From CAYJFD01 sp964369605 (lineage in GTDB: Bacteria > Bacteroidota > Bacteroidia > Bacteroidales > UBA932): a stretch of DNA of 64,000 nt. A program made the position numbers and the translations under genes. Below, piece after piece: positions 43,846 through 52,878 of this stretch; the first letter of the stretch is position 1, and the number at the start of each line of letters is the position of its first letter. The notes beneath the pieces are model-generated. The model made no database searches, had not been told where the DNA came from, and saw nothing but the letters and a program-made list of their open reading frames with translations. The stretch spans positions 1-64,000 of the forward strand of contig CAYJFD010000004.1 of assembly GCA_964369605.1 (NCBI GenBank), read 5' to 3'.

Positions 43846-45594
43846 CTACATTTTCTCTGGTAAATTTATTCCTAGTATACCCATAGCTTTAGATAAAACT
43901 TGGGCTACAACACTTATTAAAGCAATACGTCTTGATCTTAAACTTTCGTTTTCTTCCCTCATTATACTTAGTTCTCCGTAGAACTGATTAAACTCTTTAG
44001 CAAGTTCATAAGTATAATTTGCTATTAGAGCTGGTGAATGCTCCTCACCTGCCTCAGCTACCTTCTTTGGGAAAGTACTTAATGTCTTGATAATGGATAA
44101 TTCCTTATTATGTAGGGCATCATTCAAATCTAGACCTCCTTCATATCCTAACTCTTGCGCCTTTCTTAATATTGACTTTATTCTCGCGTGAGTATATTGA
44201 ATAAATGGACCCGTATTTCCGTTAAAATCTATTGACTCTTTTGGGTCAAATAGCATAGTTTTTTTCGGATCAACCTTCAGAATAAAGTATTTTAAAGCTC
44301 CAAGACTTATCATATTGTATAAGTCTTCCTTTTGCTCATCTTCCATTCCAGCTAATTTCCCTAATTCAAGTGATGTTTCCTTCGCAGTATTATACATTCT
44401 ATCTAATAGGTCATCAGCGTCTACAACTGTTCCTTCTCTTGACTTCATTTTACCTTCTGGTAATTCAACCATTCCGTATGATAAATGGTAGATATAGTCA
44501 GCCCAATCGTATCCTAATTTTTTTAGAATAAGCACTAGTACTTGAAAGTGATAATTTTGCTCATTTCCAACTACATAAATATGCTCTTTAAAATTATATT
44601 CTTCAAATCTCTGCACTGCTGTACCTAGGTCCTGAGTCATATATACAGAAGTACCATCAGGTCTTAATAGTAGCTTATGGTCTAAGCCATCTTCTGTCAA
44701 ATCACACCAAATTGAATTATCTTCTTTCTGGTATAGCACACCCTTTTCTAGACCAAGCTGTACTAGACTTTTTCCTAGTAAATAAGTGTTTGATTCATAA
44801 TATATCTTATCGAAGCTAATTCCCATTCTATTATAGGTTCTGTCAAATCCATCATAAACCCAAGAGTTCATTGTTGACCAAAGTCCTACTGTATCCTCAT
44901 CGCCTTGCTCCCATTTAACAAGCATCTCTCTAGCCTGTGACATTAGTTTAGAATCTTCTGGTTCTACCCCTTCTTCTTTAAGCATAGAGTTAAACTTAAC
45001 ATAGTACTCACCCACTAGATGATCTCCCTTCTTCCCAGAGGAGTCTGGAGTTTCTCCGTTTGCGCTAAGCTGCCATGCTAGCATTGACTTGCAAATGTGA
45101 ATACCTCTATCATTCACAAGATTCACTTTTATAACCTTATGTCCGTTGACAGAAAGTAATCTAGCGACTGAATCTCCTAATAAATTATTACGTATATGAC
45201 CAAGATGTAGTGGTTTATTTGTATTTGGAGACGAGAATTCTATCATAATAGTTCGTCCTGAATCCTCAAACTGGCCAAAATCCTTTGTCTTACAAATAGA
45301 ATCCAATACTGAGTTCCAGTATAGGTCAGAGAATTTCAAGTTCAAGAAACCCTTAACAACATTAAAGGACTCGATTTCCTTACACTCTTGCATTAGATAC
45401 TGTCCGATAGCCTCCCCTGTTTGTTCAGGTGAGGTTTTACTAATTTTAAGGTAAGAAAATAATACTACAGTTAAATCTCCTATAAATTCTTTCCTTGTCG
45501 CTTGTACACTTACTGATATATTGTCAGAAGGGACTCCATAAAGGGTCCCTACTGCTTGCTTTACTTTATCAGAAATAAATAATTCTAAATTCAT
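43846..45594 (-). CDS. argS: Arginyl-tRNA synthetase
   Basis: Charges tRNA-Arg. Class I features: the HIGH-like motif SSPNTNKPLHLGHIRNNLLGDS and the KMSKS-like MKSREGTVVD, which is altered in the way usual for ArgRS. There is an N-terminal tRNA-binding domain (about 1-105) and a C-terminal anticodon-binding DALR domain (FIQYTHARIKSILRKAQ ... RRIALISVVAQVLSKAMGILGINLPEKM). At 582 aa it is full length. It starts five bases after the sigma-factor gene on the same strand, so the sigma factor and argS are probably cotranscribed. Confidence 0.96.
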   Translation of the reverse strand: MNLELFISDKVKQAVGTLYGVPSDNISVSVQATRKEFIGDLTVVLFSYLKISKTSPEQTGEAIGQYLMQECKEIESFNVVKGFLNLKFSDLYWNSVLDSICKTKDFGQFEDSGRTIMIEFSSPNTNKPLHLGHIRNNLLGDSVARLLSVNGHKVIKVNLVNDRGIHICKSMLAWQLSANGETPDSSGKKGDHLVGEYYVKFNSMLKEEGVEPEDSKLMSQAREMLVKWEQGDEDTVGLWSTMNSWVYDGFDRTYNRMGISFDKIYYESNTYLLGKSLVQLGLEKGVLYQKEDNSIWCDLTEDGLDHKLLLRPDGTSVYMTQDLGTAVQRFEEYNFKEHIYVVGNEQNYHFQVLVLILKKLGYDWADYIYHLSYGMVELPEGKMKSREGTVVDADDLLDRMYNTAKETSLELGKLAGMEDEQKEDLYNMISLGALKYFILKVDPKKTMLFDPKESIDFNGNTGPFIQYTHARIKSILRKAQELGYEGGLDLNDALHNKELSIIKTLSTFPKKVAEAGEEHSPALIANYTYELAKEFNQFYGELSIMREENESLRSRRIALISVVAQVLSKAMGILGINLPEKM

Positions 45595-45599
45595 TTCGC

Positions 45600-46460
45600 T
45601 TATCCTAAATAACTTTTTAGTAGTTTACTTCTATTACTATGTCTTAGGCGTCTTATTGCCTTTTCTTTAATCTGCCTTACCCTTTCTCTTGTCAAATCAA
45701 ATTTCTCTCCGATTTCCTCTAATGTCATCTCTGCCACTCCTATTCCGAAGAAATCTCTGATTATATCTCTTTCTCTCTCTGTTAGTGTTGATAAAGCTCT
45801 TTCGATTTCCTTATTCAATGACTCATTCACTAAACCTCTATCGGCATTTGGTGAGTCTGAATTAACAAGTACATCTAAGAGATTATTATTTTCACCTTCA
45901 ATAAATGGAGCATCTACTGATACGTGTCTACCTGAAACGCGAAGTGTATCTGCTATTTTCTCTCTTGGAATCTCAAGTAACTCCGACAACTCATCAGCCG
46001 AAGGCATACGCTCATGCTCTTGTTCGAACTTAGAAAGTGCCTTGTTTATCTTATTCAGAGATCCAACTTGGTTTAGAGGTAATCTTACAATTCTTGATTG
46101 TTCCGCAAGTGCCTGTAAGATGGACTGTCTAATCCACCATACTGCATAAGAAATAAATTTGAAACCTCGTGTTTCATCGAATTTCTCTGCTGCTTTAATT
46201 AAACCTAAGTTTCCTTCATTTATCAAGTCTGGAAGACTTAGACCCTGATTCTGGTACTGCTTTGCTACTGAAACGACAAATCTAAGATTTGCCTTAGTTA
46301 GTTTTTCAAGAGCTTCCTGATCTCCTTTCCTAATTCGTTGAGCTAACTCTACCTCATCTTCAACAGATATAAGTGTCTCTCTACCAATTTCTTGCAGGTA
46401 TTTATCTAGGGAGGCACTCTCCCTATTTGTAATGGATTTAGTTATTTTTAGTTGTCTCAT
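45600..46460 (-). CDS. rpoD: Primary sigma factor RpoD, Bacteroidetes short form
   Basis: 286 aa from the ATG at 46460 (MRQLKITKSITNRESASLDKYLQEIGRE). Regions 1.2 (SLDKYLQEIGRETLISVEDEVELAQRI), 2 (ALEKLTKANLRFVVSVAKQYQNQGLSLPDLINEGNLGLIKAAEKFD ... YAVWWIRQSILQAL), 3, and 4 (LTERERDIIRDFFGI ... MTLEEIGEKFDLTRERVRQIKEKAIRRLRH) are complete, but region 1.1 is absent, as in the Bacteroidetes housekeeping sigma. The longest frame (from 46553) adds 31 residues that cross the promoter, with a -7 element at 46497-46490. The sigma factor and the TAnnTTTG promoters seen throughout the window fit each other. Confidence 0.94.
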   Translation of the reverse strand: MRQLKITKSITNRESASLDKYLQEIGRETLISVEDEVELAQRIRKGDQEALEKLTKANLRFVVSVAKQYQNQGLSLPDLINEGNLGLIKAAEKFDETRGFKFISYAVWWIRQSILQALAEQSRIVRLPLNQVGSLNKINKALSKFEQEHERMPSADELSELLEIPREKIADTLRVSGRHVSVDAPFIEGENNNLLDVLVNSDSPNADRGLVNESLNKEIERALSTLTERERDIIRDFFGIGVAEMTLEEIGEKFDLTRERVRQIKEKAIRRLRHSNRSKLLKSYLG

Positions 46461-46489
46461 TCTAAATATTATATACGGCAAATTAGGCG

Positions 46490-46497
46490 CAAATTTA
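46490..46497 (-). promoter_or_regulatory. -7 promoter element for rpoD
   Basis: Minus-strand TAAATTTG, 30 bases from the chosen start codon; it decides the start, because an upstream ATG at 46553 would put the element inside the gene. Confidence 0.6.
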
Positions 46498-46529
46498 ACT
46501 ATATTATTTAAATAATAAGAATTTTTTAT

Positions 46530-46566
46530 AAAAAAGAAAAGAGTAGACTTCACAGCCGACTCTCTT
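46530..46566 (-). terminator. Intrinsic terminator after the ABC-GntR-membrane operon
   Basis: On the minus strand AAGAGAGT (46566-46559) pairs with ACTCTTTT (46544-46537) with one G-U pair, followed by a U-rich run to about 46530. It separates the transporter operon from rpoD. Confidence 0.65.
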
Positions 46567-46641
46567 CACTCACAAAAAATTATTAATATAGTCACTAATA
46601 TATCATATTAGACACAATATACATTTAGACGGGATTTTACC

Positions 46642-47424
46642 CTAATAGTTTAATCTTCTCATCCTGAAATAACTAATAATCAACAGCACAAATGGTAAAG
46701 ATTTTACTATATTCGACAATATGTTATATCCACGCATTGCCTCATTCACGGCTATATCCGCAGATTGTTGAAAGGATTCATCTGTATAGATATCACTCAT
46801 TTCTATATAATCTTTCAGAAAGTTAACTCCCTCAATTGTCGTATAAATTCCAAAGACTAACACAACTAATAATAGACAGCCCAAAGTTCTAACTATTTTA
46901 TTTCTTCTAAATATAATATTAGTAGAGGTAGAAATGACTGCAGCCATCAATGAATACTGCCATACCTTTAGAATTAAGCTAAAAAAATCAATGTGATAAT
47001 TTAGACTTTGTTCTCTAAAAAATGAAGCACAGAAATTAAATACTATATCTATGATTCCTAATGAAACTACAGTTGATATAGGGATAACCACAAGAGTATA
47101 AAATATCATACTCGAAAATTTTTCTATCTGAGAAGCTGGCAATAAAGCGAAAGACATCCCTTTAATACTATGATTTATATCTCCGTAAACTTTATAAGGG
47201 GCGATAAATGATAGAATTAGTGTGATATTAAAGATTACATTATATTTTGCTAACCCTATTAACTCCTTCGGATAAATGAAAACGCCTACAAGTAGAATTG
47301 CTAAAAAAATTATCAATCCTATTTTAAAGTTTGACTTTAAATAATATGTAAGGTATTTACTAAAATCGTGCTTTAATACTTTTGCAAACCTATTTAAACT
47401 AAATATATTATTCATCTTTTTCAT
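46642..47424 (-). CDS. ABC-2-like membrane subunit of the ABC transporter
   Basis: 260 aa with about six hydrophobic spans (IGLIIFLAILLVGVFIY, YNVIFNITLILSFIAPY, FYTLVVIPISTVVSLGIIDI, SLMAAVISTSTNIIF, LGCLLLVVLVFGIYTTI, VKSLPFVLLIISYF) and no recognisable catalytic motif. It overlaps the GntR gene by 17 bases and is coupled to the ABC ATPase, so it is very likely the permease of an exporter. ATG codons at 47424 and 47415 are both possible. The substrate is unknown; the YtrA-type operons of Firmicutes are linked to cell-envelope stress, which may or may not transfer. Confidence 0.65.
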   Translation of the reverse strand: MKKMNNIFSLNRFAKVLKHDFSKYLTYYLKSNFKIGLIIFLAILLVGVFIYPKELIGLAKYNVIFNITLILSFIAPYKVYGDINHSIKGMSFALLPASQIEKFSSMIFYTLVVIPISTVVSLGIIDIVFNFCASFFREQSLNYHIDFFSLILKVWQYSLMAAVISTSTNIIFRRNKIVRTLGCLLLVVLVFGIYTTIEGVNFLKDYIEMSDIYTDESFQQSADIAVNEAMRGYNILSNIVKSLPFVLLIISYFRMRRLNY

Positions 47425-47782
47425 CGTTATTTTCTTGGTAATAGTTTTGGGTAATAGTTTCTAATGATATCCCTAACATTCGCATTCTCTTAAAAAATGT
47501 AGGGAGCTCGCTTTTTATAAACTGTTCCCTCTCCATCGTTAATACTGCTTTTTTTGCATCTTCGCACACAAAATACCCTAAACCTCTTTTGTTATATATT
47601 AAACCTGCATTTTGAAGATATTCATAGCTACGAACTATTGTATTGGGGTTCACCCCTATAGATTGTCCTAAATCTCTCACAGAGGGAATCCTATCATCAT
47701 CGTGGATCTCACCTAAGAGGATCTGCGATATGATAGTATCAGCTACCTGAAGAAATATAGGCTTATGTTCATTAAACTGCAT
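47408..47782 (-). CDS. GntR-family repressor, YtrA subfamily
   Basis: 124-aa transcription factor. The winged helix is clear: FLQVADTIISQILLGEIHDDDRIPSVRDLGQSIGVNPNTIVRSYEYLQNAGLIYNKRGLGYFV. Only a short C-terminal helical tail follows, which is the YtrA subfamily pattern (no large effector domain). It lies between the ATPase gene (11 bases away) and the permease gene (17-base overlap), and should regulate this operon. A 22-base palindrome at 48623-48644 next to the promoter is the candidate operator. Confidence 0.88.
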   Translation of the reverse strand: MQFNEHKPIFLQVADTIISQILLGEIHDDDRIPSVRDLGQSIGVNPNTIVRSYEYLQNAGLIYNKRGLGYFVCEDAKKAVLTMEREQFIKSELPTFFKRMRMLGISLETITQNYYQENNDEKDE

Positions 47783-47793
47783 ATCTACGTTTT

Positions 47794-48621
47794 TTATTTT
47801 TCAAAAATACTCTTTACATAATCTCTATTAGTTACTGAAAGTTCAAATAGAGCTTCTAAGTTCACCTTACTTTCTAATGAGTTAACATTAGGACAAATAT
47901 AAGAATAGCCACCGAGTACTGCTTGGCAGTATATCGCAGAGTCATCAGCCTCAAAACTCTGATGAAAATATAGTTTATCAGCTATTTCATTTATACTTGA
48001 GTTCATCTGAATCTCTTTATTATTCAGTATAACTACGTTTTCAATTAAATTTTCAAGTTCTCTTACCTGATGAGTTGAAAGAATAATTATCTTCTCGTCT
48101 GTCATCATACTTGAAACTATTTTTCGGAACTGCTGCTTTGCTATGATGTCTAAGCCATTTGTTGGCTCATCTAACAGTAACACTTGAGTATTCAACGCTA
48201 AGGCCAAGGATATATATGCCATCTTTCGCTGACCAGCAGAAAATGCTGTTAATTTTTTATTTACATCTATATTGAATTCTTCTGCTATCTTAAGAAAATC
48301 TTCTAAACTAAACTTTGGATAAAATGCACCTACTCTTTTAGCATATAAAATTAATTTTTCAGCTATTGGGGGCATAGATTCTGGTAAAAAATAAATATTT
48401 ACTAAATAGCTTGGCATCCTCTTACTTGCTTCTTCTCCATTAATACTACATAGCCCGCTACTTGGTCTTAATAGACCTGCAATATTCTTTAATAGTGTAG
48501 TTTTTCCTGCACCATTTACTCCAAGTAAGCCATATATTCTACCCTTCTCAAACTTGACGCTTAAGCCAGACAATATTTGTGATTTGCCGTAGGAAAAATT
48601 TAATTCATTTATATTTATCAT
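47794..48621 (-). CDS. ABC transporter ATP-binding protein
   Basis: 275-aa ATPase. Walker A is GLLGVNGAGKTTLLKN, the Q loop is YFLPESMPP, the signature is FSAGQRKMAYISLAL (FSAGQ in place of LSGGQ), Walker B is VLLLDEPTNGLDIIA, and the H loop is IILSTHQVRELENLI. It is first in the operon ATPase - GntR - permease, with a -7 element at 48654-48647. The FSAGQ signature is unusual but acceptable, and the C-terminal 60 residues are not recognised. Confidence 0.92.
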   Translation of the reverse strand: MININELNFSYGKSQILSGLSVKFEKGRIYGLLGVNGAGKTTLLKNIAGLLRPSSGLCSINGEEASKRMPSYLVNIYFLPESMPPIAEKLILYAKRVGAFYPKFSLEDFLKIAEEFNIDVNKKLTAFSAGQRKMAYISLALALNTQVLLLDEPTNGLDIIAKQQFRKIVSSMMTDEKIIILSTHQVRELENLIENVVILNNKEIQMNSSINEIADKLYFHQSFEADDSAIYCQAVLGGYSYICPNVNSLESKVNLEALFELSVTNRDYVKSIFEK

Positions 48622-48622
48622 C

Positions 48623-48644
48623 GTGTACTAGTTTACTATTACAC
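48623..48644. promoter_or_regulatory. Candidate GntR operator
   Basis: A 22-base imperfect palindrome with half-sites GTGTAcTAGT and ACTAtTACAC around TT; 18 of 22 positions are symmetric. It lies between the -7 element (48654-48647) and the ATG at 48621, that is, across or just after the transcription start, where a repressor would block transcription. The match to the adjacent YtrA-type GntR gene is by position. Confidence 0.55.
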
Positions 48645-48646
48645 TG

Positions 48647-48654
48647 CAAAAGTA
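48647..48654 (-). promoter_or_regulatory. -7 promoter element for the ABC-GntR operon
   Basis: Minus-strand TACTTTTG, 26 bases from the ATG, immediately upstream of the candidate operator. Confidence 0.6.
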
Positions 48655-48729
48655 ATACATTTTTCTTTACTTGCAAGTTTTTTTATTAAAAATTGATTCT
48701 GTCGTCTTGTTAATTGAGCATAATAATAG

Positions 48730-48737
48730 TATATTTG
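48730..48737 (+). promoter_or_regulatory. -7 promoter element for the SIMPL-domain gene
   Basis: Plus-strand TATATTTG, an exact match, 38 bases before the ATG at 48776. It faces away from the ABC operon. Confidence 0.55.
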
Positions 48738-48775
48738 TAATAATTAAAATATAAATTAAAATAAAAACATAGAAT

Positions 48776-49480
48776 ATGTTCAAATTTAACATTCTGATTT
48801 TAAGCACATTACTTTGCTTAAACACTTCGATTTTTGCTCAAAATGCAAATCAACATGTAAGCTATATTGAATTAACTCAGTCTGAGTATATAGATATAGA
48901 TCCTGACAAGATCACTATTAGTATTAACCTAAAAGAGAGTGATGACAATAAAATATCTGTTGATAAACTAGAAAAGGATATGCTAGCTGTACTTACATCG
49001 ATAGGAATCGACACTCAAACTGCACTTAAGGTTAGTGATTTAAGTTCTGAGTTTGAGAAAAGAACTTTTTTTGGCAACAAAACAAATTTATCGAAGCGAT
49101 ATGAATTAGTCGTTGGCGATGCAAAGACTGCGACTATCGTTATGCTAGCTTTGAAAGAAAAGAAGATTTCAAATATTTACATCGCTAATGTTGAAAATAC
49201 ACAAATCGAGGACTATAGAAAGCAATGTAGCATAAATGCTCTTAAAAAAGCAAAAGTACAAGCACAAGAGATGGCAAAAAGTTTAGGACAGGAAGTAGGG
49301 AAAGCATTTTATATTAAAGAGAACCATTACTACCCTTCTACTCGCGGAAATGTAATGATGAGTAAATCTTTTGATTATGCAATTTATGATGATGAGGAAG
49401 CTATAAGTGAAATCGCTGATATAGATTTCGAGAAACTTAGAGTGGAAAGTAGTGTAATCGTAAAGTTCTATCTATACTAA
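48776..49480 (+). CDS. SIMPL (DUF541) domain secreted protein
   Basis: 234 aa with a signal peptide (MFKFNILILSTLLCLNTSIFAQ). The single recognisable domain is SIMPL (about 30-230): YIDIDPDKITISINLKESDDNKISVDKLEKDMLAVLTSIGID, and the typical late piece CSINALKKAKVQAQEMAKSLGQEVGKAFYIKE. Members are periplasmic or cell-surface proteins that form ring-like assemblies; one mouse member is a signalling partner, but the bacterial function is unknown. It is followed three bases later by a DUF454 gene. Confidence 0.78.
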   Translation: MFKFNILILSTLLCLNTSIFAQNANQHVSYIELTQSEYIDIDPDKITISINLKESDDNKISVDKLEKDMLAVLTSIGIDTQTALKVSDLSSEFEKRTFFGNKTNLSKRYELVVGDAKTATIVMLALKEKKISNIYIANVENTQIEDYRKQCSINALKKAKVQAQEMAKSLGQEVGKAFYIKENHYYPSTRGNVMMSKSFDYAIYDDEEAISEIADIDFEKLRVESSVIVKFYLY

Positions 49481-49483
49481 TAA

Positions 49484-49861
49484 ATGATGCCAGCTCAAAA
49501 GAAACACATTTTAATTTTATGTGGATTTGTATCACTGGGCTTAGGCATATTAGGTATTTTTTTACCTCTGATCCCAACGACTCCCTTCCTATTACTGACA
49601 GCAACACTATGGTTAAAAAGCTCGGAGTCATTATATACAAAATTAATGAACCATAAGATACTTGGGCCCTATATTCTGAATTATTTAAAATACAAGCGTA
49701 TCCCTCTAAAAACAAAGATAGGGGCTATAATTACTTTATGGTTAACAATAAGTTTGAGTGCAATTTATGCAACGGATGCACTATGGCTGAGGATATTACT
49801 ATTTTGCATAGCAATAGGTGTTAGCATACATATCCTTAGTTTTAAAACTAGTAAAAAATAG
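49484..49861 (+). CDS. DUF454 (YbaN-like) small membrane protein
   Basis: 125 aa with about three hydrophobic spans: a hairpin at the N-terminus (ILILCGFVSLGLGILGIFLPLIPTTPFLLLTATLWLKSSESLY), the family signature (FLPLIPTTPFLLL), and a C-terminal pair (IITLWLTISLSAIYA, ILLFCIAIGVSIHIL). Length and motif match YbaN/DUF454; the function is unknown. The first two codons are both ATG. It probably shares the SIMPL-gene promoter. Confidence 0.88.
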   Translation: MMPAQKKHILILCGFVSLGLGILGIFLPLIPTTPFLLLTATLWLKSSESLYTKLMNHKILGPYILNYLKYKRIPLKTKIGAIITLWLTISLSAIYATDALWLRILLFCIAIGVSIHILSFKTSKK

Positions 49862-49902
49862 AACTCTTAGAATCAAAATTATTAATCCCTTAAATTTATT
49901 AT

Positions 49903-50403
49903 ATGAACAAAAAATTAGAACTAGCTATTAATCAGCAAATAAATGCTGAATTTTGGTCAGCCTACCTTTACTTATCGATGTCTATTGACTTAGAATCTAA
50001 AGGGCACGACGGTATCGCAAATTGGTTTATGATACAATATCAAGAAGAACAGGCGCACGCTATGAAACTTCTACAGTATTTACAGGAGCGTGACTGCAAA
50101 CCTACTCTTTTACCTATCGAGGGGGTCAGAACTGAGTGGGCTTCTCCGCTTGAGGCTTTTGAGGAAACCCTTGCTCACGAGAAAAAAGTTACTGAACTTA
50201 TCAATAATCTAGCAAGTATCGCTGTTGAAGTTAACGATTTCGCTGCTCAATCCTTCCTACGCTGGTATGTTGACGAACAAGTAGAAGAAGAATCAGGAGT
50301 TAGAACTATTATTGACCACCTTAAATTAATAGGAGACAATGGAATGGGCTTATTCCAATTAAACAAAGATTTTGCTCAGCGCGTCTTTACTCCGATAGTT
50401 TAA
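49903..50403 (+). CDS. ftnA: Bacterial non-heme ferritin
   Basis: 166-aa iron-storage protein. Ferroxidase ligands are visible: E16 (in NAEFWSAYLYL), E49 and H52 (in QYQEEQAHAMK), and the second-site residues in the AHEKKVTELIN and WYVDEQVEEESGVRTI helices. The fold is the standard four-helix bundle plus a short fifth helix (FQLNKDFAQRVF). In anaerobes it oxidises and stores Fe(II), protecting against oxygen shock. A strong terminator follows. Upstream there is only a partial -7 (TAAATTTA). Confidence 0.94.
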   Translation: MNKKLELAINQQINAEFWSAYLYLSMSIDLESKGHDGIANWFMIQYQEEQAHAMKLLQYLQERDCKPTLLPIEGVRTEWASPLEAFEETLAHEKKVTELINNLASIAVEVNDFAAQSFLRWYVDEQVEEESGVRTIIDHLKLIGDNGMGLFQLNKDFAQRVFTPIV

Positions 50404-50434
50404 CTAGCGACATATAAATAGTTAACTAAGAACT

Positions 50435-50478
50435 AAAAAACTGCCTGCACCGTTGTAGATTACAGGCAGTTTTTTTTA
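50435..50478 (+). terminator. Intrinsic terminator after ftnA
   Basis: AAAAAACTGCCTG (50435-50447) pairs with CAGGCAGTTTTTT (50463-50475), followed by more T to 50478. The left A-run makes it work on both strands. Confidence 0.85.
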
Positions 50479-50557
50479 TTTGAAATTGAAAAATTTAACC
50501 AAATTATAAACCAGAATTCAACTGCATTAGCAAGCTAAATTCAGCAAACAAATCAAG

Positions 50558-51169
50558 ATGAAGAAACTAATACTAACTACCCTGATCGCAGCCTTCTCTC
50601 ATTCATTCTTAATGGGACAAGGATCTATCTGGACACCTCTCGGAAATATAGAAATAACAAATGAAGTAGATTATGGAATCTATATCTCAAATAATAAAAA
50701 GATAAAATTAGAGAAGATACTTGTCAATATAGCTAACGATGAATATTCTACTGAATCTTTTGAAGTTTCGATACTTTCTGCTCCTAAAATGAAAGATTAT
50801 AAAAGCTACAATAGCTCTAAATTTAAACAATTGAATAATAAACCTATCATCGTATCAGGAAAAGAAGGAGGAGGTATACTAGAGATAGATGTTTCAGATA
50901 TGAATATAGAGATTTACAAGAATTTTATAGTAAAAATAAGTAGCACAGAAGAATCTATAAAGAACGCTAGATCTAGAGAGGAGAAAGTTTATATATGTGG
51001 AGAGTGGACAGGAGAAATGAAAACTATTTTCTTATATGGTCCTAGATTTTGTAGGAATAAAGCCTATCCTATGCTAACACAATACCAGCAACTGGAGTGT
51101 AACTATGCCATACTTAGTACCACAGAGTCTCTTGATATAGAATTTAAGACCGTAACACTTAAGCATTAA
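50558..51169 (+). CDS. Secreted hypothetical protein
   Basis: 203 aa with a signal peptide (MKKLILTTLIAAFSHSFLMGQ). The rest is a soluble, probably beta-rich domain with no recognisable motif (for example YGIYISNNKKIKLEKILVNIANDEYSTESFEVSILSAP and IIVSGKEGGGILEIDVSDMN). Two cysteines near the end (YICGEWTGEMK, FCRNKAYP) could form a disulfide. Codon use resembles its neighbours. It stands between ferritin and the BACON lipoprotein gene with no clear operon partner. I saw no -7 motif close to it. Confidence 0.55.
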   Translation: MKKLILTTLIAAFSHSFLMGQGSIWTPLGNIEITNEVDYGIYISNNKKIKLEKILVNIANDEYSTESFEVSILSAPKMKDYKSYNSSKFKQLNNKPIIVSGKEGGGILEIDVSDMNIEIYKNFIVKISSTEESIKNARSREEKVYICGEWTGEMKTIFLYGPRFCRNKAYPMLTQYQQLECNYAILSTTESLDIEFKTVTLKH

Positions 51170-51262
51170 TGTTTGCTTAAGGCATTAGTCATATTCACTC
51201 CAGTCGCTAACGCTGACTAGTAAGTCTTAATTGTTAATATTCTTTTAAGTATTATAATTAAA

Positions 51263-52792
51263 TTATTCTTTCATACATCTAACAGATAGCGCATCCGCCC
51301 TTCCCGCTCCAGCATCTGGAGACATCGTTAACATATCTGAACCATCTATATTTTTTGTTGAGAACGAGAAGATAGACATAGCTAGTCCAGGGGTGCTAGT
51401 TTCACTCACATAAGGACAGTTAGCCCAGTAAGAACCCCATATGCCTGCTACACTTCCCATTAACATAGCATAGGATCCATCATACCTAGCCGCAGCTGGA
51501 AAGTAAGAGTTTACTCCTTCTGATAATACCATATTCCAGCCATAGTTATAGTCACCCAAGTCTTTTATTCCATCTTCATTTATATCAAATATATTAAAGT
51601 CTTCAATTACCCATGCATATCCACCTGAAGTAGTGAAATCCTTGAATATTCCAGCATCTGGAACTCTCCACCCTGGAGGGCATGGATCATAAATTGATTT
51701 ATTTCCTTTAACTGTATACTGACCTTCTGGATCCTTCGAATGTCCTACCGGATTTCCCCATAAGCCATGATCAGTTAATTCTGATTTTAACCAGTCACTT
51801 GTGGTCTCTTTTTCCGCCATAGATGACATACATATAGTAGGATTCTGGATTGCATATTCAATAGTATTATTTGTTTTGTCACTATGTGAAGAATTCGTAA
51901 TGCTTACTACTTCACCTTCGATATCATAAACGTCTGCATTTTTTGTAGCTACTGTACCAACTAAATCACCTGTATTTGGAAATGGATCTTTTCTACCCCA
52001 CTGATATAATAATCCATAAGATTTCACATCACCAGGTGTACTGTTTAATGCACCTAAATTTAAATTCATGATTTGAGAATTGGCTGTTGCTAGCTCAAGG
52101 ATACTTTCCTCAGGCACCCAAATATGCCACGACCATAGTATTTCTCCCTCGCCATCTGTGGCTGCGACTACAGCGTTACCTTTGAGGTCTGATACTGTAA
52201 ATCTTAATACACCATTAATTAATGAGATCTCTGACACTAAATCCTTTTCAGACTGCCAGACTAAAGTCGCTCCAGTAGGATTAATAGCCTCTATAGGATC
52301 TTCACCCTCTTCTGAGTAGCCATTTCCACGAACCGTAGCATTAAAAGAATAAAATCCTGGTGCTGTTACTACGTATGAATTTGCAGTTGCGCTAGCACTA
52401 AGATCTGTAACTATTTTCTCGGCTCCTTCTTGAGAGACTCTGATGATAGAGTTCAGCACTTCGACATCATCTGTAGCTGTAATCTTTATTTCTATTGCCT
52501 GCCTTATATTATAGGAGGTATTCTCTAGGGCTGTCACTGTGATTTGATCTTCACCACTTTGATCACGTTCTACCACGCACCAATCTTGGTCGCTTACAGT
52601 GTAGGACCATACTTTTAAATTTGTTTTTACTTGAATCGTAGTTGTTGCCCCCTCACTTGGAAATAATAAATTACCAGAAGGTTCTAAATTCAAAAATGGA
52701 TCTTGATTTGTTGCTCCCCCATTACATGAGTATAATGATAATACCATAACTAATGAAGCAACCCAGAAAGCGCAAAATTTATTAATTTTCAT
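51263..52792 (-). CDS. Lipoprotein with BACON domain and fimbrillin/FISUMP-like C-terminal domain
   Basis: 509 aa. MKINKFCAFWVASLVMVLSLYSC is a lipoprotein signal with the lipidation Cys23. Residues about 40-130 form a BACON domain (ATTTIQVKTNLKVWSYTVSDQDWCVVERD ... EIKITATDDVEVLNSIIRVSQEG), a carbohydrate- or mucin-binding-type Ig fold of Bacteroidetes. The C-terminal half has features of a Fibrobacter-paralog/fimbrillin-like domain (YGLLYQWGRKDPFPNTGDLVG ... IYDPCPPGWRVPDAGIFKDF). It is likely surface-exposed; its ligand is unknown. A -7 element lies at 52886-52879, downstream of a strong hairpin. Confidence 0.75.
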   Translation of the reverse strand: MKINKFCAFWVASLVMVLSLYSCNGGATNQDPFLNLEPSGNLLFPSEGATTTIQVKTNLKVWSYTVSDQDWCVVERDQSGEDQITVTALENTSYNIRQAIEIKITATDDVEVLNSIIRVSQEGAEKIVTDLSASATANSYVVTAPGFYSFNATVRGNGYSEEGEDPIEAINPTGATLVWQSEKDLVSEISLINGVLRFTVSDLKGNAVVAATDGEGEILWSWHIWVPEESILELATANSQIMNLNLGALNSTPGDVKSYGLLYQWGRKDPFPNTGDLVGTVATKNADVYDIEGEVVSITNSSHSDKTNNTIEYAIQNPTICMSSMAEKETTSDWLKSELTDHGLWGNPVGHSKDPEGQYTVKGNKSIYDPCPPGWRVPDAGIFKDFTTSGGYAWVIEDFNIFDINEDGIKDLGDYNYGWNMVLSEGVNSYFPAAARYDGSYAMLMGSVAGIWGSYWANCPYVSETSTPGLAMSIFSFSTKNIDGSDMLTMSPDAGAGRADALSVRCMKE

Positions 52793-52878
52793 TATGTCTA
52801 TTTTTTTAGGACTGACACCATAGAATAATCCAACCTAGTGTCATTCTTATAAATTTCTAATTTAAAAAAAAGTCATCG

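Noticed and set aside
45600..46553. A longer sigma factor starting at 46553
   Set aside because: The extra 31 residues (beginning MKSTLFFFIKNSYY) do not resemble sigma region 1.1, and the frame runs through an exact -7 promoter element.
51170..51262. Hairpin AGTC...GACT between the secreted hypothetical and BACON genes as a terminator
   Set aside because: The stem is short and bulged and lacks a U-tract; support is too weak to list.
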